Shown piece by piece: positions 36,784 to 46,300 of a DNA stretch of 64,000 nucleotides. The position numbers and the translations under genes were made by a program. Source of the stretch: Acidobacteriota bacterium (GTDB lineage Bacteria; Acidobacteriota; Terriglobia; Terriglobales; Acidobacteriaceae); contig JAFDVW010000008.1 in the NCBI GenBank assembly GCA_018268755.1, positions 124,001 through 188,000 of the forward strand, written 5' to 3'. Below the pieces are notes generated by a model. The model worked only from the letters and a program-made list of their open reading frames with translations. It made no database searches and was not told the DNA's origin. Each line of letters opens with the position of its first letter. Position 1 is the stretch's first letter.

Positions 36784-37728
36784 TCAGGCGGAGAGCGTCT
36801 CGGTCAGCAAGGGCACTGCCCCTAAGAGCGCGGCGTGGTTTCCCAGCAGGGCCGGACGCACCTGGACCTTTCCCCACGGAGTCCAGGCGTAGCGGTTCAA
36901 GTGCGCCTGAATCACCGGGACAATGTCCGCGGCCCGTTTCATGACCCCGCCGCCGATCAGCAGGATCTCGGGATCGTAGGCGTGCACCATGCCCACCGCA
37001 TCGGCACACCAGATCTGCAGGCAGCGGTCGCGGATTTTCTGGGCCACCTCATCTCCCGCGTCGGCCTCGGCAAAAAGCTCCTTGAATCCGATACTGGGAT
37101 ATTTGGCCAAGCCGCTGCGCTCGCCTCCCGGCCAGTCGCGAAAGACCAGCGGCAGAGACCATCCGGAAGCTTCCGCCTCAGCGCAACCTTTACCGCCGCA
37201 GGTACAGTCGCGCCCGGTATAGAGCACGGGGATATGTCCGCCGAGACAGCCCGCCTGGGAGTGTTTGCCGCGCAGCAGTTTGCCTTCGATCATGGCCACC
37301 CCGCCGATGCCGGTGCCCAGCGTCATCATGATGACGTCGGTAAATCCCTGGGCCGCGCCGGCGAAAGCCTCCCCCAGCAGCGCCAGGCGGGCGTCGTTCT
37401 CAATGCGCAAGGGCAACCCCAGCGTTTCCCTGCCCCACTGGGCAAGATTGAGCCGCGGCGCATCTTCATATTTGGCATTGGTGGAAACCACGCGGGTCTC
37501 GCGCATGGAGACCAGGCCCGGGAACCCAATCGCAATGCCGGCGCAGTCGCGCAGGGCAAGCGACTCCTTTTTTCCCAACTGGGCAAAGGTCTGCGCCGCG
37601 CGCGCCAGCAAGGCGCTCAAGTTTTCCGCAGCGTCGGCCGGGACCACTTCGCTGGCGAGGATGGCGCGGTCCTGCACAATGGCGCAAGTAGCGTGGCTCC
37701 CCCCTAAGTCAATCGCTAAAGCTTTCAA
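36784..37728 (-). CDS. ROK-family sugar kinase
   Basis: ROK-family protein of 314 residues, most likely a sugar kinase because it has no N-terminal HTH. The ATP-binding motif IDLGGSHATCAI opens the chain, GTGIGGVAMIEGKLLRGK follows and the zinc-binding CTCGGKGCAE is intact, as is AFRGI-like sequence before it. It begins with a TTG at 37728 preceded by a GAGGG element about 10 bases away. It converges on the DeoR gene with 2 bases between the stops, and lies downstream of the SDR and uxuA in a minus-strand run. It probably phosphorylates a hexose from this locus. The sugar specificity is not evident from sequence. Confidence 0.9.
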   Translation of the reverse strand: MKALAIDLGGSHATCAIVQDRAILASEVVPADAAENLSALLARAAQTFAQLGKKESLALRDCAGIAIGFPGLVSMRETRVVSTNAKYEDAPRLNLAQWGRETLGLPLRIENDARLALLGEAFAGAAQGFTDVIMMTLGTGIGGVAMIEGKLLRGKHSQAGCLGGHIPVLYTGRDCTCGGKGCAEAEASGWSLPLVFRDWPGGERSGLAKYPSIGFKELFAEADAGDEVAQKIRDRCLQIWCADAVGMVHAYDPEILLIGGGVMKRAADIVPVIQAHLNRYAWTPWGKVQVRPALLGNHAALLGAVPLLTETLSA

Positions 37729-37833
37729 GCAGATGGTCCCTCACTTTCTGGAGAGTGTGGCTTGCTGGTTGGAGATAGCGGAATGGCGGCCCTGCTAGCG
37801 CAAGCCTGAGGTCAGGCCGAGGCCCGCGCCCCC

Positions 37834-38616
37834 CTATTGCACGCCGATTCCGGCAATCAACCCGCCATCCACCAGATAGTCGCCTCCGGTGCAGAAGGCG
37901 GCCTTCGACGAAGCCAGGAAAGCGGCCATCTCCGCCACCTCTTCGGGAGTACCGATGCGGCCCAAAGGATGCCCGGCGCCGAACCGTGCAAAGACTTCTT
38001 CCAGCGGGAGATCGGGAGAGAAGTGTTTAGCCGAGACCGCCAGCATGGGCGTGCGCACAGAACCGGGGCTGATGGAGTTCACCCGGATCTTATCTTTCGC
38101 GTGGTCGAGGGCCAGCGCGCGGGTTAGACTGTGCACCGCGCCTTTGGTGGCGGCGTAAGCCGCTACGCCTTTCTGGCAGGCATATCCTTGCACCGAGGCC
38201 AAATTAATGATGACCCCGCCGCCCCGCTTCTTCATTTCCGGAATGCCGAAGTGGGCCGTGAGGTAAACCCCGCCGATGTTAATGGCCATGCAGCGGCTCC
38301 AGGTCTGGGGATCGGTTTCCACCGCCGAACCGAAAGGATGAATGGCCGCGGCATTGGCAATGATGTCCAGTCCGCCATAACGTTGGACGGTCTGGGCAAC
38401 CACGGATTGTACGGACTCCGGATTCGATACATCGCCGGTTTCCACATGGAAATTGCCCCCGAATTCGGCGGCTTCGCGGACCAATTCCTGGTTAGCGGCG
38501 GCTTCGATGCCGCAGGCCACTACCTGGGCCCCGCCGGCGGCAAAACGCTTGGCAATGGCCCGTCCGATTCCCGTGGTTCCGGTCACGAGCGCTACTTTGC
38601 TGGTAAATTCCTGCAT
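37834..38616 (-). CDS. SDR-family oxidoreductase (upstream of ROK kinase)
   Basis: Short-chain dehydrogenase/reductase of 260 residues. The cofactor motif TGTTGIGRAI, the NAAA at the family NNAG position, the catalytic Ser in LASVQG and the YAATK motif are present. It ends with the usual GGDYLVDGG. GAGG lies 5 bases before ATG 38616. It lies 58 bases downstream of the mannonate dehydratase gene and 105 bases upstream of the ROK gene start. In this setting it may reduce or oxidise a uronate or its product, for example fructuronate to mannonate, supplying the substrate of UxuA. That specific reaction is inferred from the neighbourhood. Confidence 0.92.
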   Translation of the reverse strand: MQEFTSKVALVTGTTGIGRAIAKRFAAGGAQVVACGIEAAANQELVREAAEFGGNFHVETGDVSNPESVQSVVAQTVQRYGGLDIIANAAAIHPFGSAVETDPQTWSRCMAINIGGVYLTAHFGIPEMKKRGGGVIINLASVQGYACQKGVAAYAATKGAVHSLTRALALDHAKDKIRVNSISPGSVRTPMLAVSAKHFSPDLPLEEVFARFGAGHPLGRIGTPEEVAEMAAFLASSKAAFCTGGDYLVDGGLIAGIGVQ

Positions 38617-38673
38617 AGGGTCCTCACTTTTGCTGCCTGAGAATTTGCCTTTCCCGCTCAGCCGCCTGCGTGG

Positions 38674-39861
38674 CTAAGCCAATTCCGGTACCGCGCTTTT
38701 CAAACCTAAAATCACTCCCCGCAATTCGGCGAGGCCCTTGAGTCTGCCGATAAATGAGTAGCCGGGATTCATGCGCTTTCCCTGGTCGTCGCCCAGCAGA
38801 TGGCCATGGTCGGGACGCATGGGGATTTCATGGTCGGGGCGGCGGTCGCGGCGGCGGCGCGATTCTTCCGTCAGCAAGGCGCGAATCACGCCCACCATAT
38901 CGGAGCTGCCCGCCAGATGGTCCGCTTCATAAAAGGACCCATCGGGCTCGCGCTTCACTTGCCGTAAGTGAACGAAGTGAATACGCGGCGCAAATTCGTT
39001 CACCATGCTCACCAGATCGTTGTCGGCCCGCGCCCCGAAAGAGCCCACGCAAAAAGTAAGCCCGTTGGCCGGCAGGTCACAACCCGCAAAGATGGCGCGA
39101 ATATCGGCGGCAGTGGAAACCACGCGCGGCAAACCGAACAGTGAAAACGGAGGGTCATCGGGATGAATGGCCAGACGGACGCCGAGTTCCTGCGCCACCG
39201 GAGCCACCTCGCGCAAAAACTCGATCAGGTTGGCGCGCAGGTCGGCCGGGGTCAGCTCTGCATATTCCTGAATCAACCGCCCAATGGTTTCGCGGGTGTA
39301 GGAACCTTCGCCTCCCGGCAAGCCGGCGATGATGGTTTGCTCCAACTCAGCAATGCGCGCGGGAGTCATCTGTGCATAGCGGGCCTGCGCCGCCTGCTTT
39401 TGTTCGGCCGAGTAGTCTTTTTCCGCGCCTTTGCGTTGCAAGCAGAGCAAGTCGTATATGGCGAAATCCACCGGATCAAAACGCAGAGCATATCCAGTCG
39501 AAGGCACTTGCCAGCGCAGATCGGTGCGCGTCCAATCGACCACGGGCATGAAGTTATAGCAAACGACTTTCACGCCGGCCTTGGCCACCGCGGCTAAAGA
39601 ATCCTTCCAGACACCGATCGATTTCGGCCACTCCGGCGCATGCAGTTTGATCGCGTTGGGAATAGGAATGCTTTCCACTACCGACCAGACCAGACCGCGA
39701 CCTTCAATTTCCGCTTTGCGCTTCAGCACTTCTGCCAACGGCCAGGGTTCGCCATGATAGAGATGGTGTAAGGCCGTCACCACACCGGTAGCGCCCGCCT
39801 GTTTGACATAGTCCAGAGAGATAGGGTCTTGGGGACCGAACCAACGCCAGGTTTCTTTCAT
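38674..39861 (-). CDS. uxuA: D-mannonate dehydratase
   Basis: Mannonate dehydratase, which converts D-mannonate to 2-keto-3-deoxygluconate in the hexuronate pathway. The N-terminus [15 protein letters not shown] and [10 protein letters not shown] are typical of UxuA. Further conserved features include HPDDPPF and the [12 protein letters not shown] segment with metal-binding residues, and the end region [12 protein letters not shown]. About 395 residues, normal for the family. ATG 39861 was chosen because the family begins exactly there; an in-frame ATG at 39894 would add an unconserved 11-residue prefix and no better ribosome-binding site is seen for it. It is divergent from the DUF4185-like gene and shares with it the intergenic motif site C. 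It implies that a sugar acid is catabolised here. Confidence 0.95.
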   Translation of the reverse strand: MKETWRWFGPQDPISLDYVKQAGATGVVTALHHLYHGEPWPLAEVLKRKAEIEGRGLVWSVVESIPIPNAIKLHAPEWPKSIGVWKDSLAAVAKAGVKVVCYNFMPVVDWTRTDLRWQVPSTGYALRFDPVDFAIYDLLCLQRKGAEKDYSAEQKQAAQARYAQMTPARIAELEQTIIAGLPGGEGSYTRETIGRLIQEYAELTPADLRANLIEFLREVAPVAQELGVRLAIHPDDPPFSLFGLPRVVSTAADIRAIFAGCDLPANGLTFCVGSFGARADNDLVSMVNEFAPRIHFVHLRQVKREPDGSFYEADHLAGSSDMVGVIRALLTEESRRRRDRRPDHEIPMRPDHGHLLGDDQGKRMNPGYSFIGRLKGLAELRGVILGLKSAVPELA

Positions 39862-39987
39862 GTCAAAACCATACCCTAGAAATGACCTTTGCATCCGGAC
39901 ACAATCCGGCGGGAGTTGGCCGCGCGCAATTTGTTCGAATTAAGCCGACAATGTGTTCGTATACATCAATTTCGCATATTTATAAAT

Positions 39988-40008
39988 ATTTTTTCGATTA
40001 AAACGATC
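39988..40008. promoter_or_regulatory. Candidate DeoR operator, site C (uxuA and DUF4185-like)
   Basis: ATTTTTTCGATTAAAACGATC lies in the AT-rich core of the 225-base divergent region, about 130 bases from the uxuA start and 80 from the DUF4185-like start. It contains the pair TCGATTAAAACGA, an imperfect inverted repeat, and matches site A over most of its length. Confidence 0.42.
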
Positions 40009-40086
40009 ATATCTTCTTGACCTCCCCCGGGCAGAGTTGGTAGGTTTTAGCCGGACGCTTGCGGCCTTCCGCCTTAAGGACCGGTC

Positions 40087-41211
40087 ATGAAAAAGCTGCT
40101 TTCTCCTCTTTCTTACTCCTTCATACTCTTAGGATTGCTGGTTTTGGCCGGCCCGCGCGCCGTTTCCGCCGCGCCACCGGAGGAAGTTCGTCCCTATCCC
40201 GACTTTCACGACAGTCTGGGTTGGTTTGGGGCAGACGACGCCTACTCCATCCCCCTGGATGCTGAGCGCAGTCTTTGGTTGTTCGGTGACACCTTTGTGG
40301 GCGACCGCGATATGCAGGCGCGCCATCAATACAAGTTCATGGTGCGCAACAGTGTGGGGATCTCAACCTGCAAAGCGGGCAGCGTCTGCGCCATGGAATA
40401 TTTCTGGAAGAACCCTTACACCCCGGCTTCACGCTCCTTCTTTGACACGGGCGACGACAAGGTCTGGTATTGGCCACTCGACGCATGGCGGGACGGCAAG
40501 AAACTGTACGTTTCCCTGCTGGTGGTGCGGGACAATCCCAAAGCGAGTTCCGAAGCCCTGGGCTTTGAAATCACCGGAACCCGCATGGCCATCGTAAAGG
40601 ATGTGTACGCCTCACCGGACAAGTGGAAGGTCACCATCCAAGAGCTGACTGATGCCCGTTTCTGGGTGGGCGCCACGGTGGTGGAAGACGGCAACTTTGT
40701 GCTCTGGTACACGCAGGTCAGCCAGGGCGAAGCCAAGGGCTTCATGACGGTATTGCGCGTGCCGAAGAACAAAATGAAAAATCCCGCGAAGTCTTTTGAA
40801 TATCTGAAGAAAGATGGCACGTGGGCTAAAGGACTGCCGGGCGCAGATGCCATGCACGTCATCGACCAGGCGATCAGCGAGATGTCGGTGCGCTACCACC
40901 CCAGCATCCGCAAATGGGTGGCGGTGGTGCCGGGGCCGGGATTCCCCACCCCGCAAGTGGATGCCCGGACCGCTGACTCTCCCATTGGGCCCTGGTCGGC
41001 CCCGCAAAAAATCTTCGAATTTCCGGAGATGAAATCCGACTGGCATGCCTACGACAAAGACACATTCTGCTACGCAACCAAGGAACACCCGGAATTTTCC
41101 GACAGCAAGCTGGTGCTGAGTTACACCTGCAACTCCATGGTGGTTGCGAAAGCCGTGGCAAATGGAGATATTTATCGTCCGCGGATCGTTGTGCTCGATC
41201 TGCCACACTAA
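40087..41211 (+). CDS. Secreted DUF4185-like beta-propeller protein
   Basis: Exported protein of 374 residues with a signal peptide (about 1-29, ending AVSAAP). The motif SLWLFGDTFVGD occurs in the DUF4185 and similar propeller families, some members of which hydrolyse arabinofuranosides. Further blades are marked by repeated WxxG and aromatic patterns, and a conserved HVIDQAISEMSVRYHPSIR segment. The C-terminal FCYATKEHPEFSDSK is matched by the pseudogene at 28.1-28.4 kb. AAGGA with 6-base spacing precedes ATG 40087. It is first in a plus-strand run with an esterase, an enolase-superfamily dehydratase and a GH38-like enzyme. Glycosidase activity is plausible, but no catalytic pair can be named. 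Confidence 0.78.
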   Translation: MKKLLSPLSYSFILLGLLVLAGPRAVSAAPPEEVRPYPDFHDSLGWFGADDAYSIPLDAERSLWLFGDTFVGDRDMQARHQYKFMVRNSVGISTCKAGSVCAMEYFWKNPYTPASRSFFDTGDDKVWYWPLDAWRDGKKLYVSLLVVRDNPKASSEALGFEITGTRMAIVKDVYASPDKWKVTIQELTDARFWVGATVVEDGNFVLWYTQVSQGEAKGFMTVLRVPKNKMKNPAKSFEYLKKDGTWAKGLPGADAMHVIDQAISEMSVRYHPSIRKWVAVVPGPGFPTPQVDARTADSPIGPWSAPQKIFEFPEMKSDWHAYDKDTFCYATKEHPEFSDSKLVLSYTCNSMVVAKAVANGDIYRPRIVVLDLPH

Positions 41212-41226
41212 CTTCGGATGGTGGTC

Positions 41227-42087
41227 ATGAAACGAGTTCTGCTCAGCGGGCTGTTCGTTCTCTGGGTTATCTGCCTGGGCTCCAGCCAAACCCCGAGCCC
41301 CGGCCTGGAAAGCCCGCAAGTCCAGGATGCGACGCTGCAAAGCCAGGCCCTGGGACGGGAGATACGTTATCGCGTAATTCTGCCCGCGCACTATGCCGAA
41401 GGCGGCCGCTTCCCGGTCCTCTACCTGTTGCATGGTCTTTATGGCGACTATCTCAACTGGGACACGCGCACAGGTTTGGAAAATTATGCGCGCCACTATG
41501 ACTTGCTGATCGTTATGCCGGACGCAGGCAACTCCTGGTATACGAACTCGGCCGGCGTAGCGGCGGACAAGTTTGAAGACTTTCTGGTCAAAGACCTCAT
41601 TCCCGAAGTAGATAACAAATACCGCACCATTCGCGACCAGCATGCGCGGGCCATCGCCGGTCTCTCCATGGGAGGTTATGGCGCGATCAAGTTCGCCTTG
41701 AAATATCCCGGCCTGTTCCGCTTCGCGGGAAGTCTGAGCGGGGCGCTGAACGCGGCCCAGGACCTGGACGCGCAGAGGGCGGAATTCCGCGACAAGCTGG
41801 TGGAAGTATTTGGGCCGGCGCAAAGCAAAACTCGCAAAGAAAACGATGTCTTTCAGTTATTAAAGGGCCTTCCCGCGGGTGGCAAGACTTACTTCTACCT
41901 TGCCTGCGGCTCCTCGGACTTTTTTCTGCCGGTGAATCGCGCCTTCGCCGAGCAACTCGCCGCTGGCAAATTCAGTTACGAATACCACGAAACCGCGGGC
42001 GGACACACCTGGGAGTATTGGGACCAGGCGGTGCAGCCATTGTTGGAAGCCGTGCAGGCGAGGTTGAGCACGGCTGCGAACCCATAG
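41227..42087 (+). CDS. Secreted esterase (Esterase D/antigen 85-like fold)
   Basis: Alpha/beta-hydrolase of about 286 residues with a signal peptide (1-20, ending LGSSQ). The nucleophile elbow is GLSMGGYGA; the acid is in CGSSDFFL and the His in [10 protein letters not shown]. Relatives include S-formylglutathione hydrolases and trehalose/mycolyl esterase-like proteins, and many exported acetyl esterases for plant polysaccharides. ATG 41227 is preferred since it gives a clean leader with GGTGG just upstream; ATG 41218 is in frame and possible. It lies 15 bases after the DUF4185-like gene and 16 bases before the dehydratase, so it is operonic. Probably removes acyl groups before glycosidic cleavage (inference). 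Confidence 0.88.
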   Translation: MKRVLLSGLFVLWVICLGSSQTPSPGLESPQVQDATLQSQALGREIRYRVILPAHYAEGGRFPVLYLLHGLYGDYLNWDTRTGLENYARHYDLLIVMPDAGNSWYTNSAGVAADKFEDFLVKDLIPEVDNKYRTIRDQHARAIAGLSMGGYGAIKFALKYPGLFRFAGSLSGALNAAQDLDAQRAEFRDKLVEVFGPAQSKTRKENDVFQLLKGLPAGGKTYFYLACGSSDFFLPVNRAFAEQLAAGKFSYEYHETAGGHTWEYWDQAVQPLLEAVQARLSTAANP

Positions 42088-42103
42088 AAATGAGAGCTCT
42101 GTC

Positions 42104-43330
42104 ATGAAGATTGTGGATGTGCGCGCCACCACCGTGGCTGTTCCGCTGGAAGCCCCGCTACGCCATGCCATGGGGACGCACTGGGGGCGCTTCGTGCGCA
42201 CCATCGTGGAGATCGAAACGGACGACGGCGCCATCGGTCTGGGCGAGATGGGCGGGGGTGGAGAGAGCGCGGAGAACGGCATCCGCGCCCTGAAGCCGTA
42301 TTTATTGGGCCACGACCCACTGCAACTGGAGCAGCTCTACTGGAAAATTTGCAACCCTACCGCTTCCCTCTACAACAATCGCGCGCAGTTGCATGCCGCG
42401 ATTGAATTTGCCTGCATGGACCTGGCCGGGAAACGCCTGGGCGTTCGCGCCTGCGATCTGCTGGGCGGCTCCCTGCGGGAAAGCGTACCCTTTGCCAGCT
42501 ATCTTTTCTACCGTTACCCCGACCCTAAGACCGGCCGGGGCGGAGAGGAAACCGCTGAAGAGATGGTCTCCCATGCCCGGACGCTGAAGGCGCAGCATGG
42601 TTTTCGCACGCACAAGTTGAAGGGCGGAGTCTTCCCTCCCGATCATGATCTGGAGGTCTATCTAGCGTTGGCGGCGGCCTTTCCCGGCGATTCCTTGCGG
42701 ATCGACCCCAACACCGCCTGGAGTGTGGAGGATTCCATTCGCATCGGGCGCGCCATCGAACACCTGCGCAACGATTACTACGAAGACCCGTGCTGGGGAC
42801 TGGAAGGCATGCGGCGGGTGCGCTCGTTCGTGAAGGTCCCCACTGCCACCAACACGGCAGTGGTGAACTTTGAACAGCTGGCGGCCTGCATACGTCTGGA
42901 CGCCATTGACGTCATCCTGCTCGACACTACGTTCTGGGGAGGACTGCGCGAGGCGTGGAAGGCCGGGGTGGTGTGCGAAAAATTTCAGCGCGGCATCAGC
43001 GTGCACTCAAGCGGTGAACTGGGAATCCAGCTGGCCACCATGCTGCACCTGGGGGCGGCCTTGCCCAATTTGAGTTTCGCCGCCGACGCTCACTATCACC
43101 ACCTGACCGACGACATTATTCAGGGCGGCAAATTGCCATATTCTGGCGGCGAGATCGCCGTCCCGGCGGGACCCGGCCTGGGTGTGGAACTCGACCGCGA
43201 CAAACTTCGCCAATATGCCGAGCTCTATCAGCGCGAAGGGGGATACCAGTACGACCGCGACCCGGAGCGTCCGGAATGGTTCTCCATGGTGCCGGAAAGG
43301 CGCTTTGCGCAGCCCAAGAAGCGCCGCTAA
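42104..43330 (+). CDS. Enolase-superfamily sugar-acid dehydratase (glucarate dehydratase-like)
   Basis: Member of the mandelate racemase/glucarate dehydratase branch of the enolase superfamily, 408 residues, cytoplasmic. The KxK motif at 171-173 (THKLKGG), the metal ligands Asp201 (RIDPN) and Glu227 (YYEDP), the Asn in ATNTAVV, and the His in SVHSSGELG match the glucarate dehydratase subgroup. The enzyme is expected to remove water from a C6 sugar diacid or aldonic acid, giving a keto-deoxy acid. A GAGAG element precedes ATG 42104. Together with uxuA it suggests that acidic sugars from the imported glycan are degraded. The exact substrate is unknown, since this superfamily varies widely. Confidence 0.88.
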   Translation: MKIVDVRATTVAVPLEAPLRHAMGTHWGRFVRTIVEIETDDGAIGLGEMGGGGESAENGIRALKPYLLGHDPLQLEQLYWKICNPTASLYNNRAQLHAAIEFACMDLAGKRLGVRACDLLGGSLRESVPFASYLFYRYPDPKTGRGGEETAEEMVSHARTLKAQHGFRTHKLKGGVFPPDHDLEVYLALAAAFPGDSLRIDPNTAWSVEDSIRIGRAIEHLRNDYYEDPCWGLEGMRRVRSFVKVPTATNTAVVNFEQLAACIRLDAIDVILLDTTFWGGLREAWKAGVVCEKFQRGISVHSSGELGIQLATMLHLGAALPNLSFAADAHYHHLTDDIIQGGKLPYSGGEIAVPAGPGLGVELDRDKLRQYAELYQREGGYQYDRDPERPEWFSMVPERRFAQPKKRR

Positions 43331-43379
43331 GCGGCGGGCAAAGTTTTTCTGCACGCAAACGGAATACAGGCTTACTATC

Positions 43380-46300
43380 ATGAGCTTTCGTCGTCTTTTT
43401 CTCCTCGCCATTCTTTTTCCTGTCCTGGGGTTTCTTTCTAGTCGCGCGCTGGCGGAAACCGGCGGCAAGCTGTTGTGGCGAATTGGGGAGTTCAATGCTT
43501 CCTCCGGCGAGTTCCGCAGCCAGAACATTGACTACGGCAACCCGGCCAGCGATCCCGTCTACGAAGTCGGCAAAAGCACGGCGGCCGATTGGCTGCGTTT
43601 TCAACCCGGCCCGGCCAATGGCATGACCGGGGCCAGACTGCATCCGTTCACGGTGAAGTTTGAACTCAAGGAGCCGCCGCAGGGTGTGTATCAACTGCGC
43701 CTTGCCGTGCTCTATGAGACGCCGCGGCTGTCGTATCTGAAAGTGGAGATCAACGGCCATGCCGGCCTTTTCTATTTTCATCCCAAGCTGGATTACGCGG
43801 CGGGCGATTGGGAGGGCACGTTTGTTCCGCAAACCTCGATCGACTCTAAGGTAATTTCGATTCCGGCGGAGTGGATGAAGCAGGGGGCCAACCAGCTGGT
43901 GCTGACCGCGCTGGATGATCCCAGCACGCGGCAGGACTCGCTGGGCGCCATTGCGCCCGGACATACCGGCATTGCCTACGACGCACTGGAGCTGACGCAG
44001 GCATCTTCGCGCGACGCGAAATCAGCGGATTTTGCCGCCACCATCGCGCCGACGATCTTCTACCAGAACAAGAGCGGTCTGGAAGAAATTGTGCAGGTGT
44101 TCGCCAGTTTTGCGCGCGTGCCGGCGCGGGGAGAAATTCGGCTTTCGCTGGGAGGAAAGAGCTGGAGCCAGCCGGTTTCCGGACCGGAAGAGTTCGGCGA
44201 AAAGAAACTAGAATTCCTGGTGCCGGAGTGGAGCGGCAAAGTACCAGCCAGCGTGACCTTGCAGTCGGAGCAGGGGAAACGCACGGTGCGCGCGGAGATC
44301 AGCCCCGCCAAGAAGTGGACGGTGTTCATTATTCCGCACGAGCACCTGGACGTGGGCTTCACCGACTACGCCGCCAAAGTGGCTGAATTGCACTCGCAGT
44401 CCATCGATGATGTGATGGCGGTGATGCGGCGCGTGCCGGAGTTCCGCTGGACGCTCGACGGATCCTGGGTGGCCGACCAGTACATTGCCGGCCGCCCGGC
44501 CGAAGCGCGGAAAGACTTTCTTGAGCACGTGCGCAGCGGCAAGATCGCCATTCCAGCGGAGTTCGCCAACCAACACACGGGAAATGCCTCGCTGGAAGGT
44601 CTGATCCGCAGCTTTTACGGCAGTCGCCGCCTGGCCTTGCAATACGATCTGCCGAAAATTGACGCGGCGCAGACGGTGGATGTCCCTGCCTACACGTGGT
44701 CTTACGCCTCGGTGCTGCATGATGCCGGCATCCGATATTTTCTTGGGGCCAGCAATAGCTGGCGCGCGCCCGGGGTGTTGCTGGGAAGGTGGAATGAGAA
44801 GTCTCCCTTTTACTGGGAGGGCCCGGACGGCGGCCGGGTGCTGATGTGGTATTCGCGGGCCTATCTGCAAATGCACACGCTGTTCGGCGGCCCCTGGCGT
44901 ATGGAGGCGGTACGCGATGCATTGCCGGTGTTCTTGCAGGCCTATAGCGGGCCCGCGTATCCGGCCAACAGCGCCATCATCTTTGGTTCACAGCTGGAGA
45001 ACACGCCCTTCACCAAAGAGCAGGCGGAGATTGTGGGACAGTGGGGGGGGCAATATGTCTATCCCCGGCTGGAGTTTTCCACCGTCAGCGCCGCCATGCG
45101 ACAGATGGAGCGGGAAGCGGGAGACAAAATCCCTGTCTACCGTGGAGATTTCGGGCCTTATTGGGAAGACGGCTATGGTTCCGATGCGAAGCACACGGCG
45201 ATCCACCGTGAAAACCAGGAACGCATTCTGACGGCAGAAAAGCTCTCGGTGCTTCCTTCCCTGCTTTCCTCCATCCTGCGTCCGGATTTGTCTCTTTTGC
45301 AAAATGCCTGGACCAACGAGCTGACCTACGATGAGCACACCTGGACTTATGTCGGGGCGACCTCGCAGCCGGAAAACGAGCAATCGGACAAACAACTGGC
45401 GCTGAAACAGGCGCGGGTGCTGGAAGCGAGACGGGAGATTGATGAATCGATCCAGCGCAGCATGGCGCAGCTGACCGGCATGTTGCGGCCGCAGCAGAAT
45501 TCCGTCGCGGTGTTCAACTCCCTGAGCTGGAAGCGCGACGGCCTGGTGAGTGTAGACCTCTCCGACGGGCTGGAGATCGTGGACAACGTGAGCCAGCAAG
45601 CTGTTCCCTATGAGGTGTTATTCGTGGGCAAAGGGTACGCTTTGCCCGGATTTGGCAGCGGATACAGGCGCGTGCGATTTGTGGCCAAGGATGTTCCTGC
45701 TCTGGGTTACAAGCTTTACTCTTTGCAGCCGGCCCGGCAGGCTATGCCCGCCGCGGCGCAGACCACAAGCGAGACCGTGGTCGAAAACCAGTTTTACCGG
45801 CTCACGCTTGACCCTGCTTCCGGCGCCATTGCCGGCATCTTCGACAAGCAATTGGGCCAGGAGCTGGTGAACACCGGCAGTCCTTACAAGTTCGGCAGCT
45901 ACCTGTATGTGACCGGCGGCGACGATATCCCCAATAACAGCCTGTATCGTTTTGGGGCTGGGTTGAATCCTCCTGCCCTTACGGTGCGACCCGCGGGCAA
46001 GGGGAAGATCGTTGGCATCAAGAAAACGCCCTTCGGCACCATCATTACCCTGGAATCTTCCGCCTACAACACGCCCCGCATTCAAACGGAAATCACGCTC
46101 TACGACGACGAGAAGAAGATCGGCTTCCGCTATGATCTGCACAAAGATCGCGTGCTGACGCGGGAATCCGCCTACATTGCCTTTCCTCTTGCCATAAACA
46201 ATCCGTCTTTCACTTACGGAAGCCAGACCGGGTGGGTGAATCCCGCGAAAGATGAGCTTCCCGGAGGGAGCCGCGAATGGTATCTGGCGCGGTATTGGAC

